Shown: one piece after another, positions 1-8,749 of the stretch | Layout: each line of letters starts with the position of its first letter | How positions within the stretch are numbered: the stretch's first letter is position 1 | Source of the DNA: Chloroflexota bacterium | GTDB taxonomy: Bacteria > Chloroflexota > Dehalococcoidia > Lucifugimonadales > GCA-2722455 | Assembly (NCBI GenBank): GCA_002722455.1 | Contig: PBMB01000021.1 | Location: forward strand, 1 to 64,000 | DNA: 64,000 bases | Direction: 5' to 3' | Notes under the pieces: generated by a model | The model's input: the letters and a program-made list of their open reading frames with translations, nothing else | What the model was told of the DNA's origin: nothing | Databases searched by the model: none | Program-made: the position numbers and the translations under genes

Positions 1-126
1 GCTTGTTGAGGTAGCGTAAAACTTGACGACAGTCGAGTAGCCGCCAGAGAAACAAGAATCCCAAACTTCTCATTCAGGACTGAAGCCTCGCCTGAAACGA
101 AGTGAGAAGGCGGGGAGCAGTCACAC
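1..126 (+). mobile_element. Right end of an IS200/IS605-family element (omega-RNA tail), partial
   Basis: This stretch is much more GC-rich than its surroundings and has no ORF. Bases 86-93 (CCTCGCCT) pair with 108-115 (AGGCGGGG), with one G.U, and GGGGAGCAGTCAC follows. A terminal hairpin followed by GGGGAG and a TCAC-like end is typical of the right ends of TnpB-encoding IS605/IS1341 elements, where the 3' part of the guide (omega) RNA overlaps the transposon end. The tnpB gene would lie left of base 1. The end position is estimated from the motif and is not confirmed by a target-site comparison. Confidence 0.6.
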
Positions 127-219
127 AAGAAAAAGAAGTTCACCAACCCCGCATGACTCCCGCAATGATTTTAAACAATAAAATTAGAGTTTATTTAATA
201 GGTTTTTTGTTTAAAGATT

Positions 220-238
220 AGAATAGTAATACTATTCT
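220..238. promoter_or_regulatory. 19-bp perfect dyad upstream of the 422-1219 gene
   Basis: AGAATAGT and ACTATTCT are separated by AAT, a perfect 8-bp inverted repeat in an otherwise featureless AT-rich stretch (127-421). It could be a regulator site or the stem of a small hairpin. It lacks a T-run, so it is not a terminator. Apart from the AAGGA ribosome site before the ATG at 422, nothing else is recognisable between the IS end and that gene. Confidence 0.35.
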
Positions 239-421
239 CGCCCTACCATTGATTTTTATTAATTTAAAAGGAAAAATGTAAAATCGTCTGTTTTTTCATT
301 AAATAAAGACAATTTACAACTTTTAATATTAGATTTAAAACTACGTTCATTAAAAAATAAATAAGTTGCTTAAGAGAAAAACATTTGATATCTTCGATTT
401 TAAAACAAGGACAAAAAAACA

Positions 422-1219
422 ATGACAATAGAATCTGATAAATACTGCCGATGTCTTACGAAAAAAAGAAAATTAGAATCAAAAAGAAAAAAACTGGCAG
501 ATGCTGAATATGAATTTCCAGCAAAGACTTTTAAAAAATTGTTGTTTTTAATTTTATATACGTATCCTGCAATAGTAAGCTCAACCTTAACAAGTATAAT
601 TTTTTATTACTCCGTAGATAACATAACTTCATTAGTAATAATGTCGGTGTTGTTAGCTTTTATTAATGGATTATTTGTATTTAAAAAAAGAGAAAAACAT
701 TTAATGTGGACAATAAATAAATTGGAAAAAAGATTTAAAGAAAATTGGACAAAAGAAGAAATTGAAAATGGTTTGAAAGATTACAAAATAATTGGAGCAA
801 TTTTATCAATTCCTGTTGTTGGTATTATAATTGTGGTAGTTATACCAACTATTGTCTCAATAGGGTTTCTCTTACCAATAGTACTCACAATAGCGATGTT
901 CAATTTTGCTAAGAAAGAAAAACATACATTGAAATCATTTTTTCAAGTCTTACATTCAATGAATCCGATAAAATTGAAAAAAAAATTAGTTAAAACAGAT
1001 TTAGCAATAAAAAATATAAATAAAGAATTAAAAAATCTATATGAAATCATAAAAGATTCTCCTGAAGTGTTAAACTATTTGAAAAATAGTTCTCTTGAAA
1101 AAGAGGGTGAGTCAATTTTATATGAAAAATTAAAAAGGGATATGAAATTAAAATACGAAGACGAATTTTTTCAGTTTCATTTAAATAAAATAGGAAAAAC
1201 AGAAATTGTTAATGAATAA
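422..1219 (+). CDS. Small membrane protein, outlying member of the window's paralogous membrane family
   Basis: The protein has 265 aa. A basic N-terminal helix (DKYCRCLTKKRKLE) is followed by two hydrophobic pairs at about 40-62/67-86 and 125-148/150-165, then a lysine-rich coiled coil. The C-terminus reads EIVNE. The layout (short charged N-terminus with K-Y, four membrane segments, coiled coil, tail ending hydrophobic-x-N/T-x) matches the array at 5.8-19 kb, although this gene is on the opposite strand and alone. AAGGA lies 9 nt before the ATG. No known domain is recognised. Because no gene follows on this strand, the tail motif here cannot be explained by overlap with a downstream start. 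Confidence 0.85.
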   Translation: MTIESDKYCRCLTKKRKLESKRKKLADAEYEFPAKTFKKLLFLILYTYPAIVSSTLTSIIFYYSVDNITSLVIMSVLLAFINGLFVFKKREKHLMWTINKLEKRFKENWTKEEIENGLKDYKIIGAILSIPVVGIIIVVVIPTIVSIGFLLPIVLTIAMFNFAKKEKHTLKSFFQVLHSMNPIKLKKKLVKTDLAIKNINKELKNLYEIIKDSPEVLNYLKNSSLEKEGESILYEKLKRDMKLKYEDEFFQFHLNKIGKTEIVNE

Positions 1220-1329
1220 AAAAGCATAATGAAATTTCCAAAATGGTTTCGAGACGGAAACAAGATATTTAGACTTTTTTTCTATTTTTCTTGTTTCAAG
1301 CACCTTTATTCAGGTCGGTGCAGTTGACA

Positions 1330-2652
1330 TTATTGAAGTTTTCTTAATAGTTTATTGTATTCTTTGTTTGATCTTAATTGCTTCTTTGCTTCTTCTATGA
1401 TTAAGTCTATCGTTTCTTTTTCTAATGACATATCTGTAGGTATTTGATTAAAGAAAAATTCTTTTTCTTTATTAAATGTATTTTGAAAATTAATATCTAT
1501 AAAATAAGTGTTTACATTTTGATTTTTATCATTGAAACTTTTTTCCCAATCTTTTAATAATTCTTTAAATCTTTTTTTTGTTGTTTGATTGTATCTGTGT
1601 AATTGAATGTCTGTTACAACATTTATTGTTTGAGTAATGTTTGGCTCTTCAAATGATTCACCAATTTTTAGGTCAGGACTTGTTGAGGCATCTACAACAA
1701 TAATTAAAATGTTTTTATTTTTGTAAGATTTTTTTTGATTTTTTTTGATTTCTCCAAAATTCATTAAATCTTCAAAGGCAAGAAGTCCTAAGTTATCAGT
1801 AATGCCACCATCAATTAAATGAATGTATTTGTTTTTGTCTTTATCCAAATAGGCTTCTGCGCTATGGAATGTCTCCTCTGCTTCTTTTGATAAGTTTTTA
1901 TTGTCATTGAAAAATTCAAGTTGTTTACATTCCTTATAATTATCAATAACAATAGGTTCAAATAAAACAGGAACAGCAGCAGAAGCAGTTACAGCATTAT
2001 AGATAGGATAATCATTGATATCTGAACAAATAAGGTCGAAATATTCCTGTGTAAATGAAAATCTTTCCCCTGTACTTATATCAGAGGCATTAATGATTAT
2101 AAAAGGTGAATTTTTTTTATTTAAATCTTTAAATGTTGCATTTCCAAAAATATTATCTTTATAATATTGCTTTGCAATATCCGCTCTTTTGTAATCTGAA
2201 AAAATCATGTTGAAGGGATTAAAAAAACGATATAAAAGTTCATCAGAAATATCCTTGTATAAAACTTTATTTTTAAAATTTAAATAAAAGTCTTCTTTGT
2301 AAAGTCCATAATAAGCAGAAGTAAAACTTCCTCCTGAAACAGAGCTTATAACTTTAATTTTATCCTCCAAGGTTTTTTCATTTTTAATTTTTGAATTTTT
2401 CAATTCTTCAAGAACACCATAAGAAAGAGCAGCAGCTCGTGCTCCACCACCTGAAAAAGCTAGGAATATAGAAATATCGTCTTCTAAATATTCATAAAAA
2501 AAACTATTTTCATCGGTTATAGAATATCTTTGATTAATTTCTTTTGGGTTTGCAAATTTATTTTCAGGAATGTGAATAGAAGAACATCCTGATAATATAG
2601 TAAGAGAGGTTAAAATTGTTAATTTTTTATTTAAAATATTTTCATTTTTCAT
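1330..2652 (-). CDS. Patatin-like phospholipase lipoprotein
   Basis: The protein has 440 aa and is predicted to be an acyl hydrolase attached to a membrane by a lipid anchor. A signal peptide ends in the lipobox LSGC (Cys23). The patatin oxyanion loop SGGGAR is at 67-72. The nucleophile elbow is S-V-S106-G-G followed by S; the usual first Gly of GxSxG is Ser here. The catalytic Asp is in the DGG of LIDGGITDNLGL (Asp281). The Ser/Asp dyad and spacing fit bacterial patatins such as the RssA/ExoU superfamily. It is divergent from the ABC operon starting at 2769 and convergent with the 422 gene. The substrate is unknown. Confidence 0.9.
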   Translation of the reverse strand: MKNENILNKKLTILTSLTILSGCSSIHIPENKFANPKEINQRYSITDENSFFYEYLEDDISIFLAFSGGGARAAALSYGVLEELKNSKIKNEKTLEDKIKVISSVSGGSFTSAYYGLYKEDFYLNFKNKVLYKDISDELLYRFFNPFNMIFSDYKRADIAKQYYKDNIFGNATFKDLNKKNSPFIIINASDISTGERFSFTQEYFDLICSDINDYPIYNAVTASAAVPVLFEPIVIDNYKECKQLEFFNDNKNLSKEAEETFHSAEAYLDKDKNKYIHLIDGGITDNLGLLAFEDLMNFGEIKKNQKKSYKNKNILIIVVDASTSPDLKIGESFEEPNITQTINVVTDIQLHRYNQTTKKRFKELLKDWEKSFNDKNQNVNTYFIDINFQNTFNKEKEFFFNQIPTDMSLEKETIDLIIEEAKKQLRSNKEYNKLLRKLQ

Positions 2653-2768
2653 TAATTGAATATTAATACATTTAAAAAAAAATGCAAGTATTGTAAAAAA
2701 GCATTAGAATTGAAAGAATTATTTAAAAAAAGTTATCTTTTAAATATGAATACAAAACAGGATTAAAT

Positions 2769-3725
2769 ATGAAAAAAATAAAAAAAATATTAGTATTTTC
2801 TTATTTGTTGATTTTAACAGGTTGCAGTCACGAAGATAATTCAAAAGCACTAGGAACAATAGAAAGAGATAGAGTAACTTACACAGCCACCTCTAATGAA
2901 ATAATTAGAGATCTTCCAATAAAAGAAGGTTCTTTTGTAGAAGAAGGTGTTATAATAGTAAAATTAGATACTAAACGTCAAGAGATAAAAATAAAAAGAG
3001 CAGAAGCAGAGGTGGCTGCAAAAAGGGCATATTTAACAAAATTAATAAACGGTTCTAGGAAAGAAGATATATCTGCTGCAAAAGCTCACGTAGATAGAGC
3101 TTTGGCGAATAAAAACGAAGCAGAAAAAAACTATAAAAGAATCGTCGAATTAGTAGAAAAGAAACTTGCTCCTTATTCTGAATTAGATAAAGCAAAAGCA
3201 ACTCGTTTAGAATCAATTGCAGCATATAAATATGCAACAGAAGAGCTGTCAAAAAAGACAACGGGGACTCGTCAAGAAGATTTGGATAAAGCAAAAGCTG
3301 AATTAGAAGAAGCACTAGCAACAAAAGAACTTGAAATACAAAAATTTGAAGATCTTATTGTTGTATCAACTCGTTCTGGAATATTAGAAAGTTTACCCTT
3401 CAATGAAGGAGAAAGGGTAAAAACAGGTGCTTACGTTGCAGTAATGCAAGCGTCTGATCAACCATTTGCAAGAGTTTATTTACCAGAAAAACAAAGGTTA
3501 AAATATAAAATGGGTAAAAAAGTAAGAATATCAGTAGACGGCTCTGAGAAATTGTATGACGGTGTAATTAGATGGATTGCAACAGAGCCTTCATTTACTC
3601 CTTATTATGCATTAACAGAAGATGAAAGATCAAGATTAATGTATTTAACAGAAGTTACTTTAACAACGTCTGACGCCAATGAAATACCTTCTGGTTTGCC
3701 AGCTCAAATGCTTTTGGAGAAATAA
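2769..3725 (+). CDS. HlyD-family periplasmic adaptor lipoprotein of an ABC exporter
   Basis: The protein has 318 aa and starts the three-gene export operon 2769-5755. The signal peptide has the lipobox LTGC (Cys19). It is followed by a biotinyl/lipoyl-like half motif, a long alpha-helical hairpin (about 75-200, rich in A/E/K with DKAKA repeats), the second half motif (LPFNEGERVKTGAY) and a beta-barrel region. This is the membrane-fusion architecture of YbhG/YhiI adaptors, which link an ABC-2 pump to an outer-membrane channel. No TolC-like gene is visible in the window. The ATPase gene begins 3 nt after the stop. Confidence 0.9.
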   Translation: MKKIKKILVFSYLLILTGCSHEDNSKALGTIERDRVTYTATSNEIIRDLPIKEGSFVEEGVIIVKLDTKRQEIKIKRAEAEVAAKRAYLTKLINGSRKEDISAAKAHVDRALANKNEAEKNYKRIVELVEKKLAPYSELDKAKATRLESIAAYKYATEELSKKTTGTRQEDLDKAKAELEEALATKELEIQKFEDLIVVSTRSGILESLPFNEGERVKTGAYVAVMQASDQPFARVYLPEKQRLKYKMGKKVRISVDGSEKLYDGVIRWIATEPSFTPYYALTEDERSRLMYLTEVTLTTSDANEIPSGLPAQMLLEK

Positions 3726-3728
3726 TTT

Positions 3729-4658
3729 ATGGAAATGGCAATTACAGCTAAATTAATATCCAAGTCATTTGGTGATTTTAAAGCAATAGACGAAATATCA
3801 TTGAGTATACCAAAAGGTACAATATTTGGTTTTTTAGGACCTAACGGTTGTGGAAAAACAACAGCGATAAGAATGTTGACGGGGTTGTTAATACCGACAA
3901 ATGGTAGCATTGACGTGTTAAATCATTCTTTACCAAAAGAATCCGAAAAATTGAAATATAAAATTGGTTATATGACTCAAAAATTTTCACTATACAATGA
4001 TTTGACAGTTGAAGAAAATCTTAAGTTTATAGGTGGTATATTTGGTTTAAAAAAACAAAATTTAAAAGAAAAAATAGAAAAGCAATTAAATACTTATAAT
4101 TTAACCGAAATTAGAAAAAAAAGAGTAGGTGGAATGAGTGGTGGTCAAAAACAAAGAGTATCGTTAGCTGCTGCAACGATTCATAATCCTGAATTGCTAT
4201 TTTTAGACGAACCAACATCTGCTGTTGATCCAGAAACTCGAAGAAATTTTTGGGAACAATTATTTGATTTAAGTGAATCAGGAACAACCATTTTAGTTGC
4301 AACTCATTATATGGATGAAGCAGAACGTTGTCATAACTTGGCTATAATGGAGGCAGGAAAAGTTAAAGCACAAGGTAATCCAAATGATTTAATGAATGAT
4401 TTGTCTGTAAATGTTGTCGAATTATTAGTGAATGCAGATAACAACAAAGAACTTAAATTAAAACTATCTAAAAAAGAAAATATTAAATCTATTTCACAAC
4501 TAGGAAAAAGATTAAGGGTTTTAGTAAAAAAAGAAATAAAAGATCCAATAAGCTGGTTAAAGCAAGAAACGCCTGATATAAAAAATATCAAAATGGAATT
4601 AGTAAGACCAAGTTTGGAAGATGTTTTTGTTTCTGTTACAGGAGAAGGTCGTCAATAA
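3729..4658 (+). CDS. ABC exporter ATP-binding subunit (DrrA/YbhF-half type)
   Basis: The protein has 309 aa. Walker A is GPNGCGKT (37-44), the ABC signature is MSGGQ (136-140), Walker B is LLFLDE (156-161) and the switch His is at 193 (ATHYMDEAE). All catalytic elements are intact. The C-terminal 80-90 residues match the accessory region found in ABC-2 drug exporters. GGAG in the end of the upstream gene supplies the ribosome site. The stop codon overlaps the ATG of the permease by one base (TAATG), so the two are translationally coupled. It powers export with the permease at 4658; the substrate cannot be read from sequence. Confidence 0.92.
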   Translation: MEMAITAKLISKSFGDFKAIDEISLSIPKGTIFGFLGPNGCGKTTAIRMLTGLLIPTNGSIDVLNHSLPKESEKLKYKIGYMTQKFSLYNDLTVEENLKFIGGIFGLKKQNLKEKIEKQLNTYNLTEIRKKRVGGMSGGQKQRVSLAAATIHNPELLFLDEPTSAVDPETRRNFWEQLFDLSESGTTILVATHYMDEAERCHNLAIMEAGKVKAQGNPNDLMNDLSVNVVELLVNADNNKELKLKLSKKENIKSISQLGKRLRVLVKKEIKDPISWLKQETPDIKNIKMELVRPSLEDVFVSVTGEGRQ

Positions 4659-5755
4659 TGTTGAATAGTTTAAATAGAATAAAATGTATTGTTCAAAAAG
4701 AAGTGTGGCAATTGAAAAGAGATAAATTAACTTTTGGAATGGCAATAATGATTCCTTTTATTCAACTTTTACTTTTTGGATTTGCAATCAACACTGATGT
4801 TAGAAACATACCAGTAGGCGTGGTAGATCAAAGTGAAATGGCAATAGGAAGAATGGTAACAGAATCAGTAAAAGTCACACAAGTAGTGGATGTAATAAAA
4901 CACTACAATACACCAAAAGAGGCAGAATATGCAATAACAAAAGGAGAAGTGAAAGCGGTATTGATTATACCAACAGATATAAATCAAAGGTTGGTTCAAA
5001 AAAGATCAATAGCGCAATGGATTGTTGATGGTTCGGATTCTATGATAAGTTCAGCAATAATGGGATTACAAAACATGCCTATAACCGATTTAGGACTTTC
5101 AGATATGAAAATGACTAAAACTTTTGAAGTTGCATTATTCTATAATCCAACAAGACGTTCTGCTGTTAATATAATACCAGGTCTGACAGGTATTATATTA
5201 ACTATGACAATGGTGTTGTTTACAAGTTTGGCAATAGTAAAAGAAAGAGAACAAGGTAATTTAGAATTGTTAATAACGACTCCTTTGATATCTTTTGAAC
5301 TAATGGTGGCTAAAATAATACCTTACATAATTATAGGTCTTGTTCAAGTAACTATCATATTAGGTTTGGGTTACTTAATATTTAATTTGCCAATAAATGG
5401 AGATTTGTTTCAAATATTTTTAGGTTCTTTGTTATTTATAGCAGCAAGTTTAAGTTTAGGTCTTATTATATCAACGATAGCTAAAACTCAAATACAATCA
5501 ATGCAAATGACAATATTTGTGTTGCTTCCGTCTATACTGTTATCTGGTTTTATGTTTCCTTATGAAAGTATGCCAATAATAGCTCAATGGATATCAGAAA
5601 TATTTCCTGCAACTCATTTTATGAGAATAATTAGAGCAGTGATATTAAGAGGTGCAGATCTTAGTGACGTTTGGCAAGATACATTATGGCTGTCAATATT
5701 CACAGTCGTTGGACTATTAATAGCAGCGAAAAGATTTAGCAAAACCTTAGATTAA
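4658..5755 (+). CDS. ABC-2 type permease subunit
   Basis: The protein has 365 aa. The first membrane helix (about 25-45) is followed by a large periplasmic domain (46-170) and then five hydrophobic segments (about 175-195, 220-250, 257-280, 288-310, 340-358). This is the YhhJ/YbhR/YbhS architecture of ABC-2 permeases paired with HlyD-like adaptors. An EREQGNLELL segment before the cytoplasmic helix is characteristic of the family. It is the last gene of the operon and ends at a strong terminator. Most homologous systems encode one or two such permeases; here there is one, so a homodimer is likely. Confidence 0.92.
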   Translation: MLNSLNRIKCIVQKEVWQLKRDKLTFGMAIMIPFIQLLLFGFAINTDVRNIPVGVVDQSEMAIGRMVTESVKVTQVVDVIKHYNTPKEAEYAITKGEVKAVLIIPTDINQRLVQKRSIAQWIVDGSDSMISSAIMGLQNMPITDLGLSDMKMTKTFEVALFYNPTRRSAVNIIPGLTGIILTMTMVLFTSLAIVKEREQGNLELLITTPLISFELMVAKIIPYIIIGLVQVTIILGLGYLIFNLPINGDLFQIFLGSLLFIAASLSLGLIISTIAKTQIQSMQMTIFVLLPSILLSGFMFPYESMPIIAQWISEIFPATHFMRIIRAVILRGADLSDVWQDTLWLSIFTVVGLLIAAKRFSKTLD

Positions 5756-5782
5756 AAAAACAGCCTTCGGGCTGTTTTTTTT
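5754..5782. terminator. Bidirectional rho-independent terminator
   Basis: ACAGCC-TTCG-GGCTGT is flanked by A7 and T8. It ends the ABC operon on the plus strand and the membrane-protein array on the minus strand. Confidence 0.9.
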
Positions 5783-6419
5783 ATATTGTCTCTAACTCAT
5801 GATTTTTTTCAAGTTTTTCTTTAATTAATTCATACATTTTTTCTTTAGAGAAAACTTTATGATAAAGTTTACGATAAGTATTTGATTCGTGCTGTTTATC
5901 CATTAAAAACTCAATAGATTCTAAATCGTTCTTTATAATATTTTCCATTTTATACATTTCTCTTTCTATGAAAATTAAATCACGTTCAATTTTTCGTTCT
6001 TTCCTTTTTGTGTAAATATTGAAAAGATCTATGACAATCCAAATAGAAAAAGCCAAACTGAATGCGTTTAACGCAGAAAGAAAAAACAAACCATTAGATA
6101 AAAAATAAATAAACGGGAATATAATTAGCCCTAAAATAAAATTACGTTTAAATGTTTTTTTATTTGATCCAAATTTAATATCAAAAAGATAAAGAAAAAT
6201 ACCATTAATAAAAAAAACATAGAAAAAATCAAATTCAGTAATAGAAACATTAGAATTAAAATATCCAACAATAAAAATTGATAAACAAATAACTCCTAAA
6301 ACAGAAGATAATACTTCAAAAAGATTTTGAATAAAATAATCCAGAAATGAAATGTTCTTTTTTGTGTTTTTATATTTATCTTTTAAATTAAGATATTTTA
6401 TTATATTTTGAGTAATCAT
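5781..6419 (-). CDS. Paralogous four-helix membrane protein (array member 1)
   Basis: The protein has 212 aa. Its N-terminus IIKYLNLKDKYK carries the family K-Y-(I/L)-x-L signature. Membrane segments lie near 32-54, 61-82, 92-110 and 114-135, followed by a cytosolic coiled coil (138-172) and a C-terminal helix ending HELETI. It is the last gene of the minus-strand array. The ATG sits just after the previous gene, whose stop codon overlaps the AAGGA ribosome site. No known family is recognised. Four-helix topology would also fit colicin-type immunity proteins, but nothing else supports that. Confidence 0.88.
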   Translation of the reverse strand: MITQNIIKYLNLKDKYKNTKKNISFLDYFIQNLFEVLSSVLGVICLSIFIVGYFNSNVSITEFDFFYVFFINGIFLYLFDIKFGSNKKTFKRNFILGLIIFPFIYFLSNGLFFLSALNAFSLAFSIWIVIDLFNIYTKRKERKIERDLIFIEREMYKMENIIKNDLESIEFLMDKQHESNTYRKLYHKVFSKEKMYELIKEKLEKNHELETI

Positions 6420-6431
6420 TTAATTGTTTCC

Positions 6432-7085
6432 TTATATTGTTTTTATTTTTTCAATTTCATTTCGTTCCTGTTTTATTTCACAGAGTAAAAGTAAATCTTC
6501 TTCATTAAATAAAGAATTGTATAGATCAGACAGATGTTTATTCTTTTTATTTTTAACGATGTCTTTCATGGAGTCAGAGTTATTTAACATATCAGTTTTC
6601 ATTATGTCAATTTCTTTTTTTAATCGATTTTTTTTCTTATCATTGTATTCTTCATCCCTAGATTTTATAAAAAGAATATTGAAGTATTTAAAGAAAAAAA
6701 CAATGGTTGGACTAATAAAAGTAACAACTGAAGCACCAATCAGAGTAGAATCAAAAAGAATAGAAATAGGCATAAATAAAATTAAAGATAAAATTAATGT
6801 TCTAACTTGTGATTTATAAACAGCTCCTTGTGATATTTCAATACCAGAAAGAAGAACAAGAAAAAAAACATTAAAAAAACCAATAAGACTACCAAATACA
6901 TTGAGCAATGGATCTCCAAAGTATCCAAGAAAAATTAATGTGGCGGTAAAACCTGTAAAAATAAGAAGAACTTGTAATATATCTTCATCTCTTTTCCAGA
7001 CGAATTTAGCATTAGAATAATCTTTATTCTCACATTCTTCTAATGTTTTCTTCATTTCTATGTATTTTTTTGTTCTTTTAAGCAT
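6432..7085 (-). CDS. Paralogous four-helix membrane protein (array member 2)
   Basis: The protein has 217 aa. The N-terminus is TKKYIEMKKTLEE. Four hydrophobic segments lie at about 36-56, 60-82, 93-111 and 114-140. A lysine/aspartate-rich coiled coil follows, then a short helical module (KHLSDLYNSLF) and the tail EKIKTI. The stop codon runs into TAAGGA, the ribosome site for the next gene. Similarity to its neighbours is in layout and end signatures rather than strong identity, suggesting old duplications. Function is unknown. Confidence 0.88.
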   Translation of the reverse strand: MLKRTKKYIEMKKTLEECENKDYSNAKFVWKRDEDILQVLLIFTGFTATLIFLGYFGDPLLNVFGSLIGFFNVFFLVLLSGIEISQGAVYKSQVRTLILSLILFMPISILFDSTLIGASVVTFISPTIVFFFKYFNILFIKSRDEEYNDKKKNRLKKEIDIMKTDMLNNSDSMKDIVKNKKNKHLSDLYNSLFNEEDLLLLCEIKQERNEIEKIKTI

Positions 7086-7093
7086 ATGACACC

Positions 7094-7768
7094 TTAATAT
7101 GTTTCTATTTCGATTTCTTTTTTTGTTTCTTTGCTTAATATTTTAAAGACATTTTCTTCCGTTAGTATTTCCTTAGATAAATATTCTAAGTGTTTACTTG
7201 ATTTTTTATTATTTAAAACGTCTTTTGATAATTCACTTGAATCCAAAATGTTTTTCTTTATCTCAATTATTTCTTTGTCGATAATAGACACTTGATTCTT
7301 ATATTCTTTAATATCTTCTTTATCTTTTACGAAAGACAAAAAGAATGATTTAAATTCTTTAAACATAGCTATAAAATAACATAAACCAAAAGTCATAGTT
7401 GTCACTTGAATAAAGATCAATAACATAAGTTTTTTATCGTACATTACAAAGAGAGCAGAAATAAGTCCAGAAGCAAGACCAATAAACATTACAATAATAT
7501 TCATTTTTTTATTTTTTAAATTACCAGCAATTTCACCTATAAAATTAAATATAGACAAGCAAAACCCAATTATTAACAAAACATTTCCGACAAACTTAGC
7601 AACGTCAATTGTTCCTGTTACAAAAGCGAACAAAAAACCACAAAAAGCTAATAAAAAAATAATACAGCCAAGTTCATCTGAAAAATGAGTAAGATCTTTA
7701 CTTATTTCATTTTCTAATTCATTCTTTTTATTGTTCAAATTTATATATTTTTCAATTTCTGATTTCAT
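7094..7768 (-). CDS. Paralogous four-helix membrane protein (array member 3)
   Basis: The protein has 224 aa. The N-terminus EIEKYINLNNKKNELE is the clearest example of the family start. Membrane segments lie at about 33-55, 60-80, 90-109 and 113-135. The coiled coil (150-175) is followed by the module SSKHLEYLSKEILTEEN and the tail EIETY. The gene starts 0 nt after a possible 35-residue remnant (7769-7876) whose last codons contain the GAG ribosome site. Function is unknown. Confidence 0.88.
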   Translation of the reverse strand: MKSEIEKYINLNNKKNELENEISKDLTHFSDELGCIIFLLAFCGFLFAFVTGTIDVAKFVGNVLLIIGFCLSIFNFIGEIAGNLKNKKMNIIVMFIGLASGLISALFVMYDKKLMLLIFIQVTTMTFGLCYFIAMFKEFKSFFLSFVKDKEDIKEYKNQVSIIDKEIIEIKKNILDSSELSKDVLNNKKSSKHLEYLSKEILTEENVFKILSKETKKEIEIETY

Positions 7769-7876
7769 TTATTCATTCTCTATTTTTAATGCTTTATTAA
7801 AATGTTTTTCATCATTTTTTGATTTTGAAGTTTTTTTTCTATTTCTAAATAATTTAATAAAAATTGATTTATTTAT
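7769..7876 (-). pseudogene. Possible 35-residue miniature family member with a lost or ATA start
   Basis: A minus-strand open frame runs from an ATA codon at 7876 to TAA at 7769. GGAG lies 7 nt upstream of the ATA, exactly where a start is expected, as if ATG had mutated to ATA. The product would begin NKSIFIKLFRNRKK and end ALKIENE, which is the family tail motif, with no membrane segments. It fills the gap between two full family genes. It may be a decayed internal-deletion copy or only a ribosome-site carrying spacer. Confidence 0.35.
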
Positions 7877-7880
7877 TCAA

Positions 7881-8633
7881 CTACTCCGTTTCTAATACAT
7901 TATCTTTGTTTGTTTCTTTATTGTATTTCAAAGACTCTAATATACTTTGCTTATCAATACTGGATTTAACAAGATTGGTAAACCTATTGTCGTGATAATA
8001 TTTATCAATAAGCTCTATCTTTAAGTCTACATTTCCTAAAATTTCATTTTCAATATTTGCAAGTTCAATTTTTCTTTTCATAATTGTTGATTTAGTAACT
8101 TGCGCCTTCTTTATAGATTTCTTAAGAGAATGTAAAAATGAAGGTAAAATAAACATTCCTGTAAAAAATGCTTTAGCTGATAATGTAAACAAGATATTGA
8201 AAGCATTTTCACTCATTTCTAAAACTTCACTTTTAATAAAAGATTGAATTTCTGTTGAAATAAGATTTTGAAAAAGAATTAAAGAAGAAAAAGCTAACGC
8301 AGCAGAACCAACTAAAACAAAAACACTTTTGTAATCATATTTTTTGTCAGAATATTCAAAGAAAATATCTCCCTGCACAATATAAAAGAACGATTGAAAA
8401 ACATAAAACATAAGTTGCACAATGAAAAAAAACACCCAAACTTCGCCTAAAATCGTATTTATGGAGCTTGATTTAAACAAAAATAAACCAAATAAAACAA
8501 CAATGATAGTGCTTATAAGATCAAGAAAAAAGAAATAATATTTGTGAGATTTAATTTCTTCTTTTAAAGAAAAATCGATTTCAATCTCAGATTCTTCTTT
8601 TACTTTAATATATTGATTAAAAATATTGTTCAT
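7881..8633 (-). CDS. Paralogous four-helix membrane protein (array member 4)
   Basis: The protein has 250 aa. The N-terminus is IFNQYIKVKEESE. Membrane segments lie at about 32-54, 62-87, 101-122 and 144-168. The third and fourth are separated by a longer loop than in the neighbours. The basic coiled coil MKRKIELANIENEI leads to a C-terminal module and the tail NVLETE. AAGGT lies 8 nt before the ATG. Its stop overlaps the GGAG that would serve the remnant at 7769-7876. Function is unknown. Confidence 0.88.
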   Translation of the reverse strand: MNNIFNQYIKVKEESEIEIDFSLKEEIKSHKYYFFFLDLISTIIVVLFGLFLFKSSSINTILGEVWVFFFIVQLMFYVFQSFFYIVQGDIFFEYSDKKYDYKSVFVLVGSAALAFSSLILFQNLISTEIQSFIKSEVLEMSENAFNILFTLSAKAFFTGMFILPSFLHSLKKSIKKAQVTKSTIMKRKIELANIENEILGNVDLKIELIDKYYHDNRFTNLVKSSIDKQSILESLKYNKETNKDNVLETE

Positions 8634-8644
8634 AGGTTTACCTT

Positions 8645-8746
8645 TTATGAAGTCTCAATTTGTATTTTTTTATCTTTAACGCCATTATTTTCGTTTATTA
8701 ATATTTCTCTTATGAGTTCTATATATTTTTTAATCTCTTTAAGCAT
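8645..8746 (-). CDS. 33-residue miniature family member (N- and C-terminal signatures without the membrane part)
   Basis: ATG at 8746 to TAA at 8645 encodes a 33-residue peptide beginning MLKEIKKYIELI, nearly the same start as the full-length neighbours, and ending IQIETS, the family tail. The whole four-helix middle and coiled coil are missing. GGAG in the end of the upstream gene (8750) provides the ribosome site 9 nt away. It lies between full-length members 4 and 5. It may be an internal-deletion derivative that still makes a peptide, or a gene fragment. Confidence 0.5.
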   Translation of the reverse strand: MLKEIKKYIELIREILINENNGVKDKKIQIETS

Positions 8747-8749
8747 TTA

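Noticed and set aside
6424-6819. 131-codon plus-strand open frame opposite array member 2
   Set aside because: It is the mirror of a hydrophobic/charged coding sequence; no ribosome site and unbalanced composition.
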